Source of the DNA: Candidatus Saccharibacteria bacterium oral taxon 488
GTDB taxonomy: Bacteria; Patescibacteriota; Saccharimonadia; Saccharimonadales; Saccharimonadaceae
Length of the DNA: 64,000 nt
Reading direction: 5' to 3'
Assembly: GCA_005697215.1 (NCBI GenBank)
Contig: CP040003.1
Location: forward strand, 682,001-746,000
Shown: positions 1 through 7,441 of the stretch, one piece after another
Numbering within the stretch: the stretch's first letter is position 1
Layout: each line of letters begins with the position of its first letter
Notes under the pieces: model-generated
The model's input: only the letters and a program-made list of their open reading frames with translations
What the model was told of the DNA's origin: nothing
Database searches by the model: none
Made by a program: the position numbers and the translations under genes

Positions 1-3
1 CAC

Positions 4-40
4 AAAAACAGCTCGCCACCAGAGGTAAACGAGCTGTTTC
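4..40 (-). terminator. Rho-independent terminator of tRNA-Glu
   Basis: On the minus strand an 11-base stem (AAACAGCTCG paired with CGAGCTGTTT) closes a 14-base loop and is followed by a T run. It lies just downstream of the minus-strand tRNA-Glu. Confidence 0.85.
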
Positions 41-68
41 AAATCCGAACGGAATACAAATCCCTTTA

Positions 69-143
69 TGGTGACCTCACGGAGAATCGAACTCCGATTG
101 CCAGGATGAAAACCTGGTGTCCTGACCGTTAGACGATGAGGCC
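69..143 (-). tRNA. tRNA-Glu (anticodon TTC)
   Basis: The minus strand folds into a full cloverleaf. The acceptor stem GGCCTCA pairs with TGAGGTC, the anticodon stem CCAGG/CCTGG holds the loop TTTTCAT with anticodon TTC, and the T arm is CGGAG-TTCGATT-CTCCG. The 3' CCA is encoded. A terminator follows at 4-40. Confidence 0.96.
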
Positions 144-219
144 ATCAAACAGGTCGTATTGTAGCAGATTGGCAATATTTTGTCTAGGAATTAGCTGCGG
201 TTGCTGGCTGTGGCAAAAA

Positions 220-248
220 TTGACTTTTACAACATTTTGGTGTATTCT
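220..248 (+). promoter_or_regulatory. Sigma-70-type promoter of the LPXTG gene
   Basis: A -35 box TTGACT (220-225) and a -10 box TATTCT (243-248) are separated by 17 bases. This leaves a leader of about 25 nt carrying the ribosome site AAAGGAGG (268-275) before the ATG at 280. Confidence 0.8.
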
Positions 249-279
249 ACATAGAGTTATGAGGATAAAGGAGGAAGCT

Positions 280-1512
280 ATGCGAAACTTATCATCACTA
301 TTCCGCTCGCTATCGCTGCGTCACTACGCTGTTTTAGCGGTAGTCGCAGTTACAGCGGCAGTGCCAACTACATTATGGGCGCTAGATTCTGATCACTCCG
401 CCAACACCAATACCCAAGCGCCGACGAACACAAAACCTACGCCAGTTTACAGCTGTAATGCGCTCAGTATTGATCAGTTTTCGGCTACTAGTTTCAAGTT
501 CTCAGTCAAATATTCCGCTCATGGCGGCGCTACCTATAAGACAACAATTTACAAAGTCTACGACGCCAGCGGCAAAGAGGTATACCGAACTGGTAACGAG
601 TTCAAGGGCTTCGCACCAGGTACATACACGGTCAAAGCCTTTATCGTCGTTGACGTAAACGGCAAAGAAGAGATGGTGACCAGCGATGCCTGCACCAAAC
701 AGGCCACAGTCCCCGGCGAAACCCCGGCTCCCCAACCAAAACCTGAGCCAAAGCCACAACCGAGGCCTGAACCGAAGCCAGATAAACCACCGAAAATCAC
801 TCTAGCGCTTGCCGTCAAGACTACCGTCAATGGTGCGCAACACAAGACAGTCGCCGTCAACGAGGCCTTCACTTACCAGGTAACTGTCACCAACACGGGG
901 ACGGTTACGCTGCGGGATACGTACGCCACCAATGCCGCACCACAAGGTGTAACCTATCTAAAGGCGTCTGGCGGCACAATTCAGAATAATACCTGGCAGA
1001 CATTGATTAGTGAGCTCAAGCCAAATGAGTCAAAAACATTTACTATTGACGCAGTCGTTAAACAATACGTCGCGGGCACATTGACCAGCACAACCTGCCT
1101 CAAGAGCGAGCAGGCTTCGCTTGAGGGTCATAGCAATTGTAGCAGCGCCACTATAGAGGTGACTAAGCCGCAGGCCCCGGCTCCCCAACCGAAACCAGCG
1201 CCAACGCCACAGCCAAAGCAACCAAAGCCAGCACCGGCTGACCCAAAACAACCAAACCCAGCCCAACCAGCTCCCCAACCAAAACCTGAGCCAAAAACGC
1301 CAGACCAGTCGAAGCAGCCATCGACCAACGATAATCAGCAGTCACCTTCAGCCTCGGGCGGCACACAAACCACCAACCCACCTGCCGCACCGACGACCGT
1401 TGGCGAGCTGCCACGGACCGGTAACGCCACTGACACGCTCGTTGGTGGACTGGGTCTTGGCGCCCTGCTCACTGCTGGAGTCGCCTACCTCATCAGTCGA
1501 CGTCATGTGTAA
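280..1512 (+). CDS. LPXTG-anchored surface protein with a DUF11-like domain
   Basis: Predicted 410-aa secreted, wall-anchored protein. A signal peptide covers about residues 1-34 (basic start, hydrophobic core, cleavage near LWA). A first beta-rich region is followed by a Pro/Lys/Glu-rich linker (PKPEPKPQPRPEP), a DUF11-type Ig-like domain (FTYQVTVTNTGTVTLRD), a second Pro-rich stalk, and a sorting signal: LPRTG at about 377-381, a hydrophobic segment and a basic RRHV tail. The frame is open back to 136, but that start lies inside tRNA-Glu. The ATG at 280 has AAAGGAGG five bases upstream and a good promoter, so I chose it. DUF11 and LPXTG proteins are usually attached to peptidoglycan by sortase; no sortase gene is in this window. 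The ligand is unknown. An adhesin or stalk role for host contact is inference. Confidence 0.85.
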   Translation: MRNLSSLFRSLSLRHYAVLAVVAVTAAVPTTLWALDSDHSANTNTQAPTNTKPTPVYSCNALSIDQFSATSFKFSVKYSAHGGATYKTTIYKVYDASGKEVYRTGNEFKGFAPGTYTVKAFIVVDVNGKEEMVTSDACTKQATVPGETPAPQPKPEPKPQPRPEPKPDKPPKITLALAVKTTVNGAQHKTVAVNEAFTYQVTVTNTGTVTLRDTYATNAAPQGVTYLKASGGTIQNNTWQTLISELKPNESKTFTIDAVVKQYVAGTLTSTTCLKSEQASLEGHSNCSSATIEVTKPQAPAPQPKPAPTPQPKQPKPAPADPKQPNPAQPAPQPKPEPKTPDQSKQPSTNDNQQSPSASGGTQTTNPPAAPTTVGELPRTGNATDTLVGGLGLGALLTAGVAYLISRRHV

Positions 1513-1537
1513 ATCATAAATCTGGTTGACTTGGATA

Positions 1538-1556
1538 CCCCTCGCACCCCGAGGGG
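1538..1556 (+). terminator. Hairpin after the LPXTG gene
   Basis: CCCCTCG and CGAGGGG form a perfect 7-bp stem around a 5-base loop, 25 bases after the LPXTG stop. There is no strong T run, so it is a weak or imperfect terminator. Confidence 0.5.
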
Positions 1557-1563
1557 CATTTCA

Positions 1564-1572
1564 TGGTACAAT
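1564..1572 (+). promoter_or_regulatory. Extended -10 box, leaderless type
   Basis: TGGTACAAT ends 6 bases before the ATG at 1579. No Shine-Dalgarno sequence lies between, so the start of transcription would coincide with the start codon. Confidence 0.6.
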
Positions 1573-1578
1573 AGTATT

Positions 1579-1794
1579 ATGGCAAAACAGAAGAAAAAGC
1601 GCTCTAAGAAATACTCTGGCGTTGACGCCGCAACAACTCGGCCCAGTGTCACGCGCATCCAGGCGGTCAGCCGCTCGTCGGCCGGTCAATGGCTATATGA
1701 ACGCAAAAAATTACTGCGTGGTGTCGGCATCGGCGTAGTAATAGTCATCATCGTTATTGTGATTATCACGGGTATTATTAGTCTGTTCCGATAA
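1579..1794 (+). CDS. Small basic single-pass membrane protein, unknown function
   Basis: A 71-aa protein with a very basic N-terminus (MAKQKKKRSKKYSG) and one C-terminal transmembrane segment rich in Val and Ile (about residues 49-69) before the ending SLFR. The charge pattern suggests a cytoplasmic N-terminus. I do not recognise a family. The start is set by the -10 box 6 bases upstream; earlier in-frame codons would overlap the hairpin after the LPXTG gene. It converges with the histidine kinase gene, leaving 11 bases between the stops. Confidence 0.7.
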   Translation: MAKQKKKRSKKYSGVDAATTRPSVTRIQAVSRSSAGQWLYERKKLLRGVGIGVVIVIIVIVIITGIISLFR

Positions 1795-1805
1795 TCAATA
1801 TTTCC

Positions 1806-3971
1806 TCAGCGACTCATTGCTTTTTTCTTATTCGGCCTATCAAGTGGCAGACGAAAACCAAACGTGCTGCCCTTGTTTTCTTTTGAGGCAAAAATCATCG
1901 CCCCACCGTGCTCCAACACAACTTTACGCGCCAAAAACAAGCCAACGCCTGTGCCGTCAGGACGACGCTTGCGAGCATTTGAGGCGCGAAAGAATTTACC
2001 AAACACGCCAGACTGCTCAGCTTTTGGCACACCGATACCTTGATCTTCAACCGTAAACACCACTTCCTGCGCGTCACAGCAAAGCGACACCTTGACAGTT
2101 GTTTGTTCTTTAGAATAAAAGATTGCGTTATCAATCATGTTCATGATGACTTGGCGGAGTTTTTCGGCGTCAATCGGCAACGTCGGAACATCATCGTCAA
2201 TATGCACCGAAAGAGTGATGTTATGCTGCTTGGCCACAATCTTCAGCAGAGCCATTTCACTTTGTACAATATCACCGAGGTTAGCCGGCTGACGATTCAT
2301 AGTGAATGTCCCGGTCTGTAAGCGAGAGATACTGAGAAAGTCATTGATCAGTTGTACCATGCGCTCACTCGAGGAAAAGGCTTCGCGCAGAACAGCTTTT
2401 TGGGTCGGACGAACTGGGCCGAGATCACCCTGGAGCAGCATGTCGAGATAGCCCTTGATACTGGTTAGTGGCGTCCGCAGCTGATGCGACGCCATAGAAA
2501 TAAACTCATTCTTCGCCTCGTCTAGCCGCTGTAGCTGCTGGTTACTCATCCGCAGTTCCTGCGTCGCCGCCTCGACACGCTGCTGTAGCTCGGCATTCAG
2601 CTCATTCACCTCCTCCATCGACTGAGCATTTTTAATGGCGATCGCTAGTTCACCGCGCACCGCCCGAAGCATTGAGAGATCACGCTCGACATAGTTATTT
2701 TTCTGACTTTCGCCGATCAGCACAAAACCAACGATGTCTTCCTGCAGCGATAATGTCATGACGATAGCCAGTTTTTGTAGTTTCATCGTCCGCCGTAGCT
2801 GCTCTGGCAGCGATTCGACGACCGCTACGTCATCAAGTTGTTCAATTTGGTGTTGCGCTGCCAATCCCGTTAGGTCCACTTGCGGCGGACGAGTGTGTCC
2901 ACGTGAGCCAAATATCCGAAAGCGCCCGTCATCATAGACCGCAAAGATCACCTGACGAGCCTTGAGGAGCCGCGTCAGGCACGCCGCTAATCGAGTCGTC
3001 AGCAGCCGCAGCCCCATTGTGTGCAGCAAAATTTGCCCAATCTCGTTGATAAAACTTTCAATGGTATAATCCTGTCGATAAAACAACTTGTCGGTCAGGC
3101 GATCAAAAAACTGCTTGGTCGGTTGAAACAAAAACCCTAAAAACAATGCTGCCAGCACGCCCCAAAAGCCCGGTATCCCACCGATGTCATGACCGCTGAG
3201 CGCACTGACAATCGCCGAAATAATATACGTCGCCGCGTAATATACGATCGCTAACAAGCTCAACAACATCGCATATGCAATCGTTCGCACCGCCGCATCT
3301 TTCAGACCAAAGAGACGATGCTTGACAATTGTCAGATACGCCAGCGGTATAAAAATAAAGGTGCTCAGCGGCCCAATCCAGATGAGGTCATAGCGGCCGA
3401 CAGCTGGCAGCAATAAATTAAATACCATACCTACGCTACCAGCAATGCCATAGGCATAGGAAATAAGTCGTAGCTGAGAGCGTACCAAGAGTGCGCTGCG
3501 ACGACGAGCTTGATGAGCGAGGATGATAAGTGCCGCCAAAAACAGCAGTATGAAATATGCCATATAGATGAAATAGCCGATCGGATGAATCACGACCGTA
3601 TGATCATTCAAGACCACCCGCGCTATCAGCCAATCAACTCGCACGACAATCACCGCAGCAACGATACTAAATAACACCCAAGCAGTGACCGGTAACCATT
3701 TTATCGTTCGTCGAGAGCCGATATGGGCCGCCATCGAGATCATGGCTGCCGCAATTAGCGCTGCTCCAATATAGTATATTCTGATGTATATCAGTGCCGC
3801 CGCCAGATCATTGGTCGCCAAAAATGCCGCAACACCCAGTGCCCACAGGGCAATGCCAACCGTCAGCACAAAAAAGAACCGGGTTGCCGGCTGTTGTGGT
3901 TGATTAGCTACAACCATAATACCGAATATCAGCGACATTACCCCGGCAATGATCAGCCCCGCTATTTCCAT
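1806..3971 (-). CDS. Membrane sensor histidine kinase (multi-TM, GAF-like, HisKA, HATPase)
   Basis: A 721-aa sensor kinase. About residues 1-280 hold eight or so hydrophobic segments resembling the 7TM-type sensory region of histidine kinases. A GAF-like cytosolic region and a short coiled coil (about 445-485) follow. The HisKA H box is SHQLRTPLTS with the phospho-accepting His at about 496. The HATPase has an N box (NMIDNA), G1 (EDQGIGVP), F box (FGKFFRA) and G2 (GTGVGLFLA). The frame is open upstream, but longer starts overlap the methyltransferase gene. The ATG at 3971 follows GGGGAGTGG and leaves 19 bases after the upstream stop. The divergent response regulator at 5210 is the likely partner. 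The stimulus is unknown. Confidence 0.88.
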   Translation of the reverse strand: MEIAGLIIAGVMSLIFGIMVVANQPQQPATRFFFVLTVGIALWALGVAAFLATNDLAAALIYIRIYYIGAALIAAAMISMAAHIGSRRTIKWLPVTAWVLFSIVAAVIVVRVDWLIARVVLNDHTVVIHPIGYFIYMAYFILLFLAALIILAHQARRRSALLVRSQLRLISYAYGIAGSVGMVFNLLLPAVGRYDLIWIGPLSTFIFIPLAYLTIVKHRLFGLKDAAVRTIAYAMLLSLLAIVYYAATYIISAIVSALSGHDIGGIPGFWGVLAALFLGFLFQPTKQFFDRLTDKLFYRQDYTIESFINEIGQILLHTMGLRLLTTRLAACLTRLLKARQVIFAVYDDGRFRIFGSRGHTRPPQVDLTGLAAQHQIEQLDDVAVVESLPEQLRRTMKLQKLAIVMTLSLQEDIVGFVLIGESQKNNYVERDLSMLRAVRGELAIAIKNAQSMEEVNELNAELQQRVEAATQELRMSNQQLQRLDEAKNEFISMASHQLRTPLTSIKGYLDMLLQGDLGPVRPTQKAVLREAFSSSERMVQLINDFLSISRLQTGTFTMNRQPANLGDIVQSEMALLKIVAKQHNITLSVHIDDDVPTLPIDAEKLRQVIMNMIDNAIFYSKEQTTVKVSLCCDAQEVVFTVEDQGIGVPKAEQSGVFGKFFRASNARKRRPDGTGVGLFLARKVVLEHGGAMIFASKENKGSTFGFRLPLDRPNKKKAMSR

Positions 3972-3990
3972 GCCCACTCCCCTATCATGT

Positions 3991-5187
3991 CTATAGTGTA
4001 TCACCAAACTCCGGTCTACGCATAGCATATACTGCGTAGACACCATCATCAGGACAATACACATCAACCCGCCAATCACCCAGACCCGCCACCTCCACAA
4101 TCCGCTGCATTGTTTCGATTGACCGAGGCTGGATATGTGGCCACTGCACAACATTAAGCGTAAAGCCTAGCTGTGGATGCGTATCGCGCATATTGCCGAC
4201 TAGCAGCAGTCCGCCGGATTTCACCAGTTGGGCAGCATTAGCTAGGAAAGTTGCGGCATTAACCTGCAACGCCGTCGGACTTTCATCTGAAAGCGCCTCG
4301 GGCACATACTCCAAAATTCCAACAGCATCGACTGCATCATATGCGGCCCCCTCAAGGCCAACCCGTTGCCGCAGTGCTCGAGCTGCCACGTTCGTTTGCG
4401 CGTCTACTGCGGGCAAGGCTAAACCCTGAGGGCGCAGAATATTCATACAGCGAACATCAATAGACTGCTTGACTTTCATTGCCTGAGCATACGTTTTTGC
4501 GGCCTTGAGCGCCGACCGATCAAGATCAACCAGTGTGACTTGCGGCATAGCATGACCACTCTCTTTGATGTGCCGGAGTGCATGACAAACTGGCTGAGCA
4601 GCACCGCAAGCTAGACTAACCCACTGCTGTCCTATAGCACCCGGAGACGCTTGATCAATACCATGCCTCTCAAGAATAGCCTGAACAATTTCACCACGAC
4701 TACGAATACCGTGAGCATCCAAAATATTACAGGCCCAGTCGCGCACCTCTGGTGAGACTGGCTTACCATTTGCTAATCGCTCAATGCTCGGATCATACAA
4801 CAGGTCCAGTGCCGCCGCCGTCGGTATCAGTTCCAACCAGTTTTCAACGCCGGGAACCCGAGCGATCAACTCACGTGTCGCTCGATTCGTATAATCAATT
4901 GTCGTTCGCTGGCGTTTAATTGCCGCCGTTAAATCAGTCTCACCACGAAAGCCCATATCAGTCAGCTCTTCTAGCTCCAACACTACCTTCTCGTGGGATT
5001 GCGTCTGATATCGGTCACGTATCGACACCTGATGAATCTGCCAATCGGCTGTACCAATTTCCATGCCGTACCCTGGCACTTCGGCCAGTATTTTAGCCCA
5101 GTCACCACGATCTGGCTGAATATCTATCTCGTCACTCCACTCTATCCCCACTTTGCCCACCTTTATAGTGATAGTTTTACAATACAC
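3991..5187 (-). CDS. Class I SAM-dependent methyltransferase-like protein
   Basis: A 398-aa protein. The C-terminal half looks like a Rossmann methyltransferase: motif I WVSLACGAAQPV, then VTLVDLDRSALKAA with the acidic residue that binds the SAM ribose, and VKSGGLLLVGNM near the usual strand 4-5 region. The N-terminal half (about 1-190) has no family I recognise. The start is a GTG at 5187 and is uncertain; another GTG lies about 12 codons downstream. It is transcribed ahead of the histidine kinase with a 19-base gap and away from the response regulator, so it may act in the same signalling unit. The substrate is unknown. Confidence 0.65.
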   Translation of the reverse strand: MYCKTITIKVGKVGIEWSDEIDIQPDRGDWAKILAEVPGYGMEIGTADWQIHQVSIRDRYQTQSHEKVVLELEELTDMGFRGETDLTAAIKRQRTTIDYTNRATRELIARVPGVENWLELIPTAAALDLLYDPSIERLANGKPVSPEVRDWACNILDAHGIRSRGEIVQAILERHGIDQASPGAIGQQWVSLACGAAQPVCHALRHIKESGHAMPQVTLVDLDRSALKAAKTYAQAMKVKQSIDVRCMNILRPQGLALPAVDAQTNVAARALRQRVGLEGAAYDAVDAVGILEYVPEALSDESPTALQVNAATFLANAAQLVKSGGLLLVGNMRDTHPQLGFTLNVVQWPHIQPRSIETMQRIVEVAGLGDWRVDVYCPDDGVYAVYAMRRPEFGDTL

Positions 5188-5203
5188 TACTGCCTGCTAT
5201 AAT
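5176..5203 (+). promoter_or_regulatory. Leaderless promoter of the response regulator
   Basis: A -35-like TTTACA (5176-5181), 16 bases, then TGCTATAAT with the -10 at 5198-5203. The ATG follows after 6 bases. The methyltransferase gene starts on the other strand only 22 bases away, so the promoter region is shared. Confidence 0.7.
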
Positions 5204-5209
5204 ACAATT

Positions 5210-5581
5210 ATGGTTAAAATTGCTATCATCGAGGATGATGCGACAATCAGTCAGATGTACCGAATGAAGTTCGAGGCTGACGGATTTGACGTGCGACTAG
5301 CCGGCAATGGGATCATTGGCGTTAGCTTAATTGAATCATTCCGACCAGATGTCATTCTGCTTGATATCCAAATGCCCGAGATGGACGGAGCCGAAGCTTT
5401 ACGGCGTATTCGCTCACACGCATGGGGCAAGACGATACCAGTCATTGTGCTAACCAACCTTGGTGAGGAAGAAGCCCCGCGCGAGATGCGTTCACTCGGC
5501 ATCCAGGGTTATATCGTCAAGGCTAATCTCACCCCGCGCCAAGTTGTCGCCCAGGTCAAGGCAATCACCGCAAAGCCGTGA
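5210..5581 (+). CDS. Single-domain response regulator (CheY-like receiver)
   Basis: A 123-aa receiver domain with no output domain. The acidic pocket is E8/D9/D10 (IIEDDA), the phospho-accepting Asp is D52 (VILLDIQMPEMDG), the switch Thr is T82 (VIVLTN) and the conserved Lys is K104 (YIVKAN). All catalytic residues are present. The gene lies divergently from the methyltransferase-histidine kinase operon, which makes those proteins the likely partners. With no DNA-binding domain it should act by protein contact or as a phosphate relay. The start is set by the TATAAT box 6 bases before the ATG. Confidence 0.93.
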   Translation: MVKIAIIEDDATISQMYRMKFEADGFDVRLAGNGIIGVSLIESFRPDVILLDIQMPEMDGAEALRRIRSHAWGKTIPVIVLTNLGEEEAPREMRSLGIQGYIVKANLTPRQVVAQVKAITAKP

Positions 5582-5585
5582 GTTT

Positions 5586-6395
5586 CTACCGAGCATTAAC
5601 CCGGCGCAGGCACGCCGTAATCACATTATCAAACAACGCACTCACCGTCAGTGGGCCGACGCCGCCCTTTTCTGGTGTCAAGTGAATGTCGGTGCGCGTC
5701 CGATTCGCCGGTGCCACGTCACCAACAATCTTACCATCCTCCGAGGCGGTTCCTGCGTCAACCACCACCGCACCAGGTCGGATCATATTTGGCTGAATCA
5801 GTCCTACCACGCCGGTTGCCGTGACGATGACGTCATATTCGTGTAGTCGCGATAAATCATCACCCCTACTAAATACCGTTACGTCCAGTCCCGACGCTCG
5901 CCACATCCGCTCCAGCGGCGCACCGACCAGCCGCCCACGCCCGACAATAGCCAACCTTTTACCAGCCAGCTCCACACTATAGCCCGCTAACAGCCAATTG
6001 ATGGCCATCGGTGTCGCCGGGTCAAACAGCGTTCGCTCAGAATTAAGGCCATCGACGTCTTTTTCCGGTGCCACCAGCCGCACAATTTGATCGGTCTGCT
6101 CTGGCTCGGCTAGTGGCAGCTGGACGATAATTCCCTGGACATCATCGCGTTGGTTTAGCGTCGCGATTGTCTCCGGTAGCTGCTGAGTCGCCACACGACA
6201 AATTTCTACCTCAATCAAAATATCCGCACCATAGCGCTGCTTGAGGCGCATGTAGGTGGCGATGACTGGATTGTCCGAATCGGTGACGATGGCGAGGCGT
6301 GGCTGAATGTGGTGCGCTTGGCGGAGCATGCGCACTTGCTTGGCCTGACGCCGCTTGATAAACGACGCAAGTTCTGCACCATTGAGAGATTTCAT
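5586..6395 (-). CDS. folD: FolD: methylene-THF dehydrogenase / methenyl-THF cyclohydrolase
   Basis: A 269-aa bifunctional folate enzyme interconverting 5,10-methylene-, 5,10-methenyl- and 10-formyl-tetrahydrofolate. The catalytic Tyr and Lys sit in YMRLK (Y48, K52). The folate site is GIIVQLPLAEP and the signature is EKDVDGLN. The NAD(P) Rossmann motif is IVGRGRLVGAP, where the family usually has GRSxxVGxP. It is slightly shorter than the usual 280-300 aa. An upstream in-frame ATG exists, but the ATG at 6395 follows TGCTACAAT by 6 bases. GlyA at 10.8 kb supplies methylene-THF to the same one-carbon pool. Confidence 0.95.
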   Translation of the reverse strand: MKSLNGAELASFIKRRQAKQVRMLRQAHHIQPRLAIVTDSDNPVIATYMRLKQRYGADILIEVEICRVATQQLPETIATLNQRDDVQGIIVQLPLAEPEQTDQIVRLVAPEKDVDGLNSERTLFDPATPMAINWLLAGYSVELAGKRLAIVGRGRLVGAPLERMWRASGLDVTVFSRGDDLSRLHEYDVIVTATGVVGLIQPNMIRPGAVVVDAGTASEDGKIVGDVAPANRTRTDIHLTPEKGGVGPLTVSALFDNVITACLRRVNAR

Positions 6396-6401
6396 TGTTT
6401 G

Positions 6402-6410
6402 ATTGTAGCA
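6402..6410 (-). promoter_or_regulatory. Leaderless extended -10 of folD
   Basis: The minus strand reads TGCTACAAT, then 6 bases, then the folD ATG. No ribosome site is seen. Confidence 0.65.
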
Positions 6411-6474
6411 AATCAGCATGGGCGCGTCGAGCACCTTGAGGATGGTAGCCGTCTGTGGTATAATCGGGAAGCTT

Positions 6475-6552
6475 GGCGGATGTAGCTCAGTTGGTTAGAG
6501 CGCTGGATTGTGGCTCCGGAGGCCGTGGGTTCGAGCCCCATCATTCGCCCCA
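6475..6552 (+). tRNA. tRNA-His (anticodon GTG)
   Basis: A complete cloverleaf with the extra G at position -1, encoded and opposite C73, as expected for tRNA-His. The acceptor GCGGATG pairs with CATTCGC, the anticodon loop TTGTGGC sits on CTGGA/TCCGG, and CCA is encoded. A promoter with TTGAGG (6436-6441), 17 bases and TATAAT (6459-6464) lies upstream. Confidence 0.96.
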
Positions 6553-6625
6553 AGCATTGTCCGTAGCAAAAGGTGCGACGCTATGTTTACCTTCACCACT
6601 CATTATGCTATAATCTGGACTGATT

Positions 6626-6702
6626 GGGCCAGTAGCTCAGCTGGTTAGAGCACCTGCCTCTTAAGCAGGGTGTCGAGGGTTCGAGCCCCTCCTGGCCCTC
6701 CA
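6626..6702 (+). tRNA. tRNA-Lys (anticodon CTT)
   Basis: A complete cloverleaf: acceptor GGGCCAG/CTGGCCC, anticodon stem CCTGC/GCAGG with loop CTCTTAA, T arm GAGGG-TTCGAGC-CCCTC, and an encoded CCA. An extended -10 TGCTATAAT ends at 6614. Confidence 0.96.
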
Positions 6703-6712
6703 AGGAATTATT

Positions 6713-6738
6713 AAACCCCAGTTTGCCTGGGGTTTTAG
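6713..6738 (+). terminator. Terminator after tRNA-Lys
   Basis: AAACCCCAG and CTGGGGTTT form a 9-bp stem with a 5-base loop and a TTTTA tail. The A run on the left side could also let it work for the minus-strand gene that ends at 6761. Confidence 0.85.
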
Positions 6739-6760
6739 TATGCCTGGTAAATCATACCGT

Positions 6761-7189
6761 TTATGAAAATGGGTTATAGCCGCGCGAAGGCGGCTCTTGA
6801 AATCGAGGTGATGATGGCGACCGAGCGATATTATTGCCCCCCGTTGGACCACCTAGTGGCGCAGCGCCTGGGGTATTTTGTGAATTTCGTGACAGGGACG
6901 ATGGCTCTGCTTGGCGCAGCGAATTGTCCACAAAGGTACGATTAGAGAGCGGAACGTCGCTAGTCGTGTCATAGTCTTCCGCTGTATCGTCGGTGCTTGC
7001 TGATGGTACATAACCACGCGCGCCCAGCGCTGATGACTGATAATTCCCGATCCGCTGGCGATCGCAGTTACGGTCGCTCACTCGACGACTTCGACCGGTA
7101 TTACCAAACGCCGGCTGCGTCCGTGGCCGATGCGCCATTAACCGCTGAACTAACCGACGCGACATTCGCGGTTTACCACTAGCATCCAT
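6761..7189 (-). CDS. Disordered Ser/Pro/Arg-rich hypothetical protein
   Basis: A 142-aa protein between tRNA genes. The sequence is low in hydrophobic residues and rich in Ser, Pro, Arg, Asn and Gly, so it is probably disordered. It has no signal peptide, no transmembrane segment and no recognised motif. The first third is basic (MDASGKPRMSRRLVQRL) and the middle acidic (STDDTAEDYDTT). The ATG has a strong AGGAGG (7195-7200) five bases upstream, which is the main evidence that it is real. Convergent with tRNA-Lys. Function unknown. Confidence 0.55.
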   Translation of the reverse strand: MDASGKPRMSRRLVQRLMAHRPRTQPAFGNTGRSRRVSDRNCDRQRIGNYQSSALGARGYVPSASTDDTAEDYDTTSDVPLSNRTFVDNSLRQAEPSSLSRNSQNTPGAAPLGGPTGGNNIARSPSSPRFQEPPSRGYNPFS

Positions 7190-7211
7190 ATGACCCTCCT
7201 TTGATCATTCC

Positions 7212-7288
7212 TGGCGCCCCGAGTAGGATTCGAACCTACGACCTTAGGCTTAGAAGTCCTCTGCTCTATCCAGCTGAGCTATCAGGGC
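7212..7288 (-). tRNA. tRNA-Arg (anticodon TCT) with a weak anticodon stem
   Basis: The minus strand shows a good acceptor (GCCCTGA/TCGGGGC), D arm, T arm (GTAGG-TTCGAAT-CCTAC) and encoded CCA. The anticodon loop CTTCTAA gives TCT. The anticodon stem GAGGA/GCCTA has only three canonical pairs, with purine-purine mismatches at 27-43 and 31-39. TGCTATAAT lies 9 bases upstream. Confidence 0.85.
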
Positions 7289-7297
7289 ATGTTCACA

Positions 7298-7320
7298 TTA
7301 TAGCATCTTTCTGGTACAAT
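7298..7320. promoter_or_regulatory. Divergent tRNA promoters
   Basis: Two extended -10 boxes lie back to back: TGCTATAAT on the minus strand (7306-7298) for tRNA-Arg(TCT), and TGGTACAAT on the plus strand (7312-7320) for tRNA-Gly. Confidence 0.75.
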
Positions 7321-7331
7321 AGTGCAAGCTC

Positions 7332-7406
7332 GCGGGTGTAGTACAGCGGCTAGTATGCAAGTTTTCCAAACTTGAGATGGGAGTTCGATTCTCCCCACCC
7401 GCACCA
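7332..7406 (+). tRNA. tRNA-Gly (anticodon TCC)
   Basis: Cloverleaf with acceptor GCGGGTG/CACCCGC, anticodon stem CAAGT/ACTTG around TTTCCAA, and encoded CCA. Confidence 0.95.
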
Positions 7407-7441
7407 ATGTAAGATAATTTCAATCCGCAAAAAAGGGCATC

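Noticed and set aside
136-279. Longer N-terminus for the LPXTG protein from an ATG at 136
   Set aside because: It would overlap tRNA-Glu and lie upstream of the promoter; the ATG at 280 has AAAGGAGG and a signal peptide directly after it.
721-1320. Tandem CCAAAACCTGAGCCAAAG-like units as a possible CRISPR
   Set aside because: They code for a Pro/Lys/Glu stalk in frame, vary in length and have no spacers. No CRISPR array or cas gene was seen anywhere in the window.
1030-1414. Overlapping minus-strand open frames in the Pro-rich part of the LPXTG gene
   Set aside because: They come from the repetitive Pro codons (CCA/CCG), giving Trp/Gly/Leu-rich frames; no start signals.
6763-7182. Plus-strand open frames at 6763-6945 and 6997-7182
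   Set aside because: They have no ribosome site, and the minus-strand frame at 6761-7189 has a strong AGGAGG.
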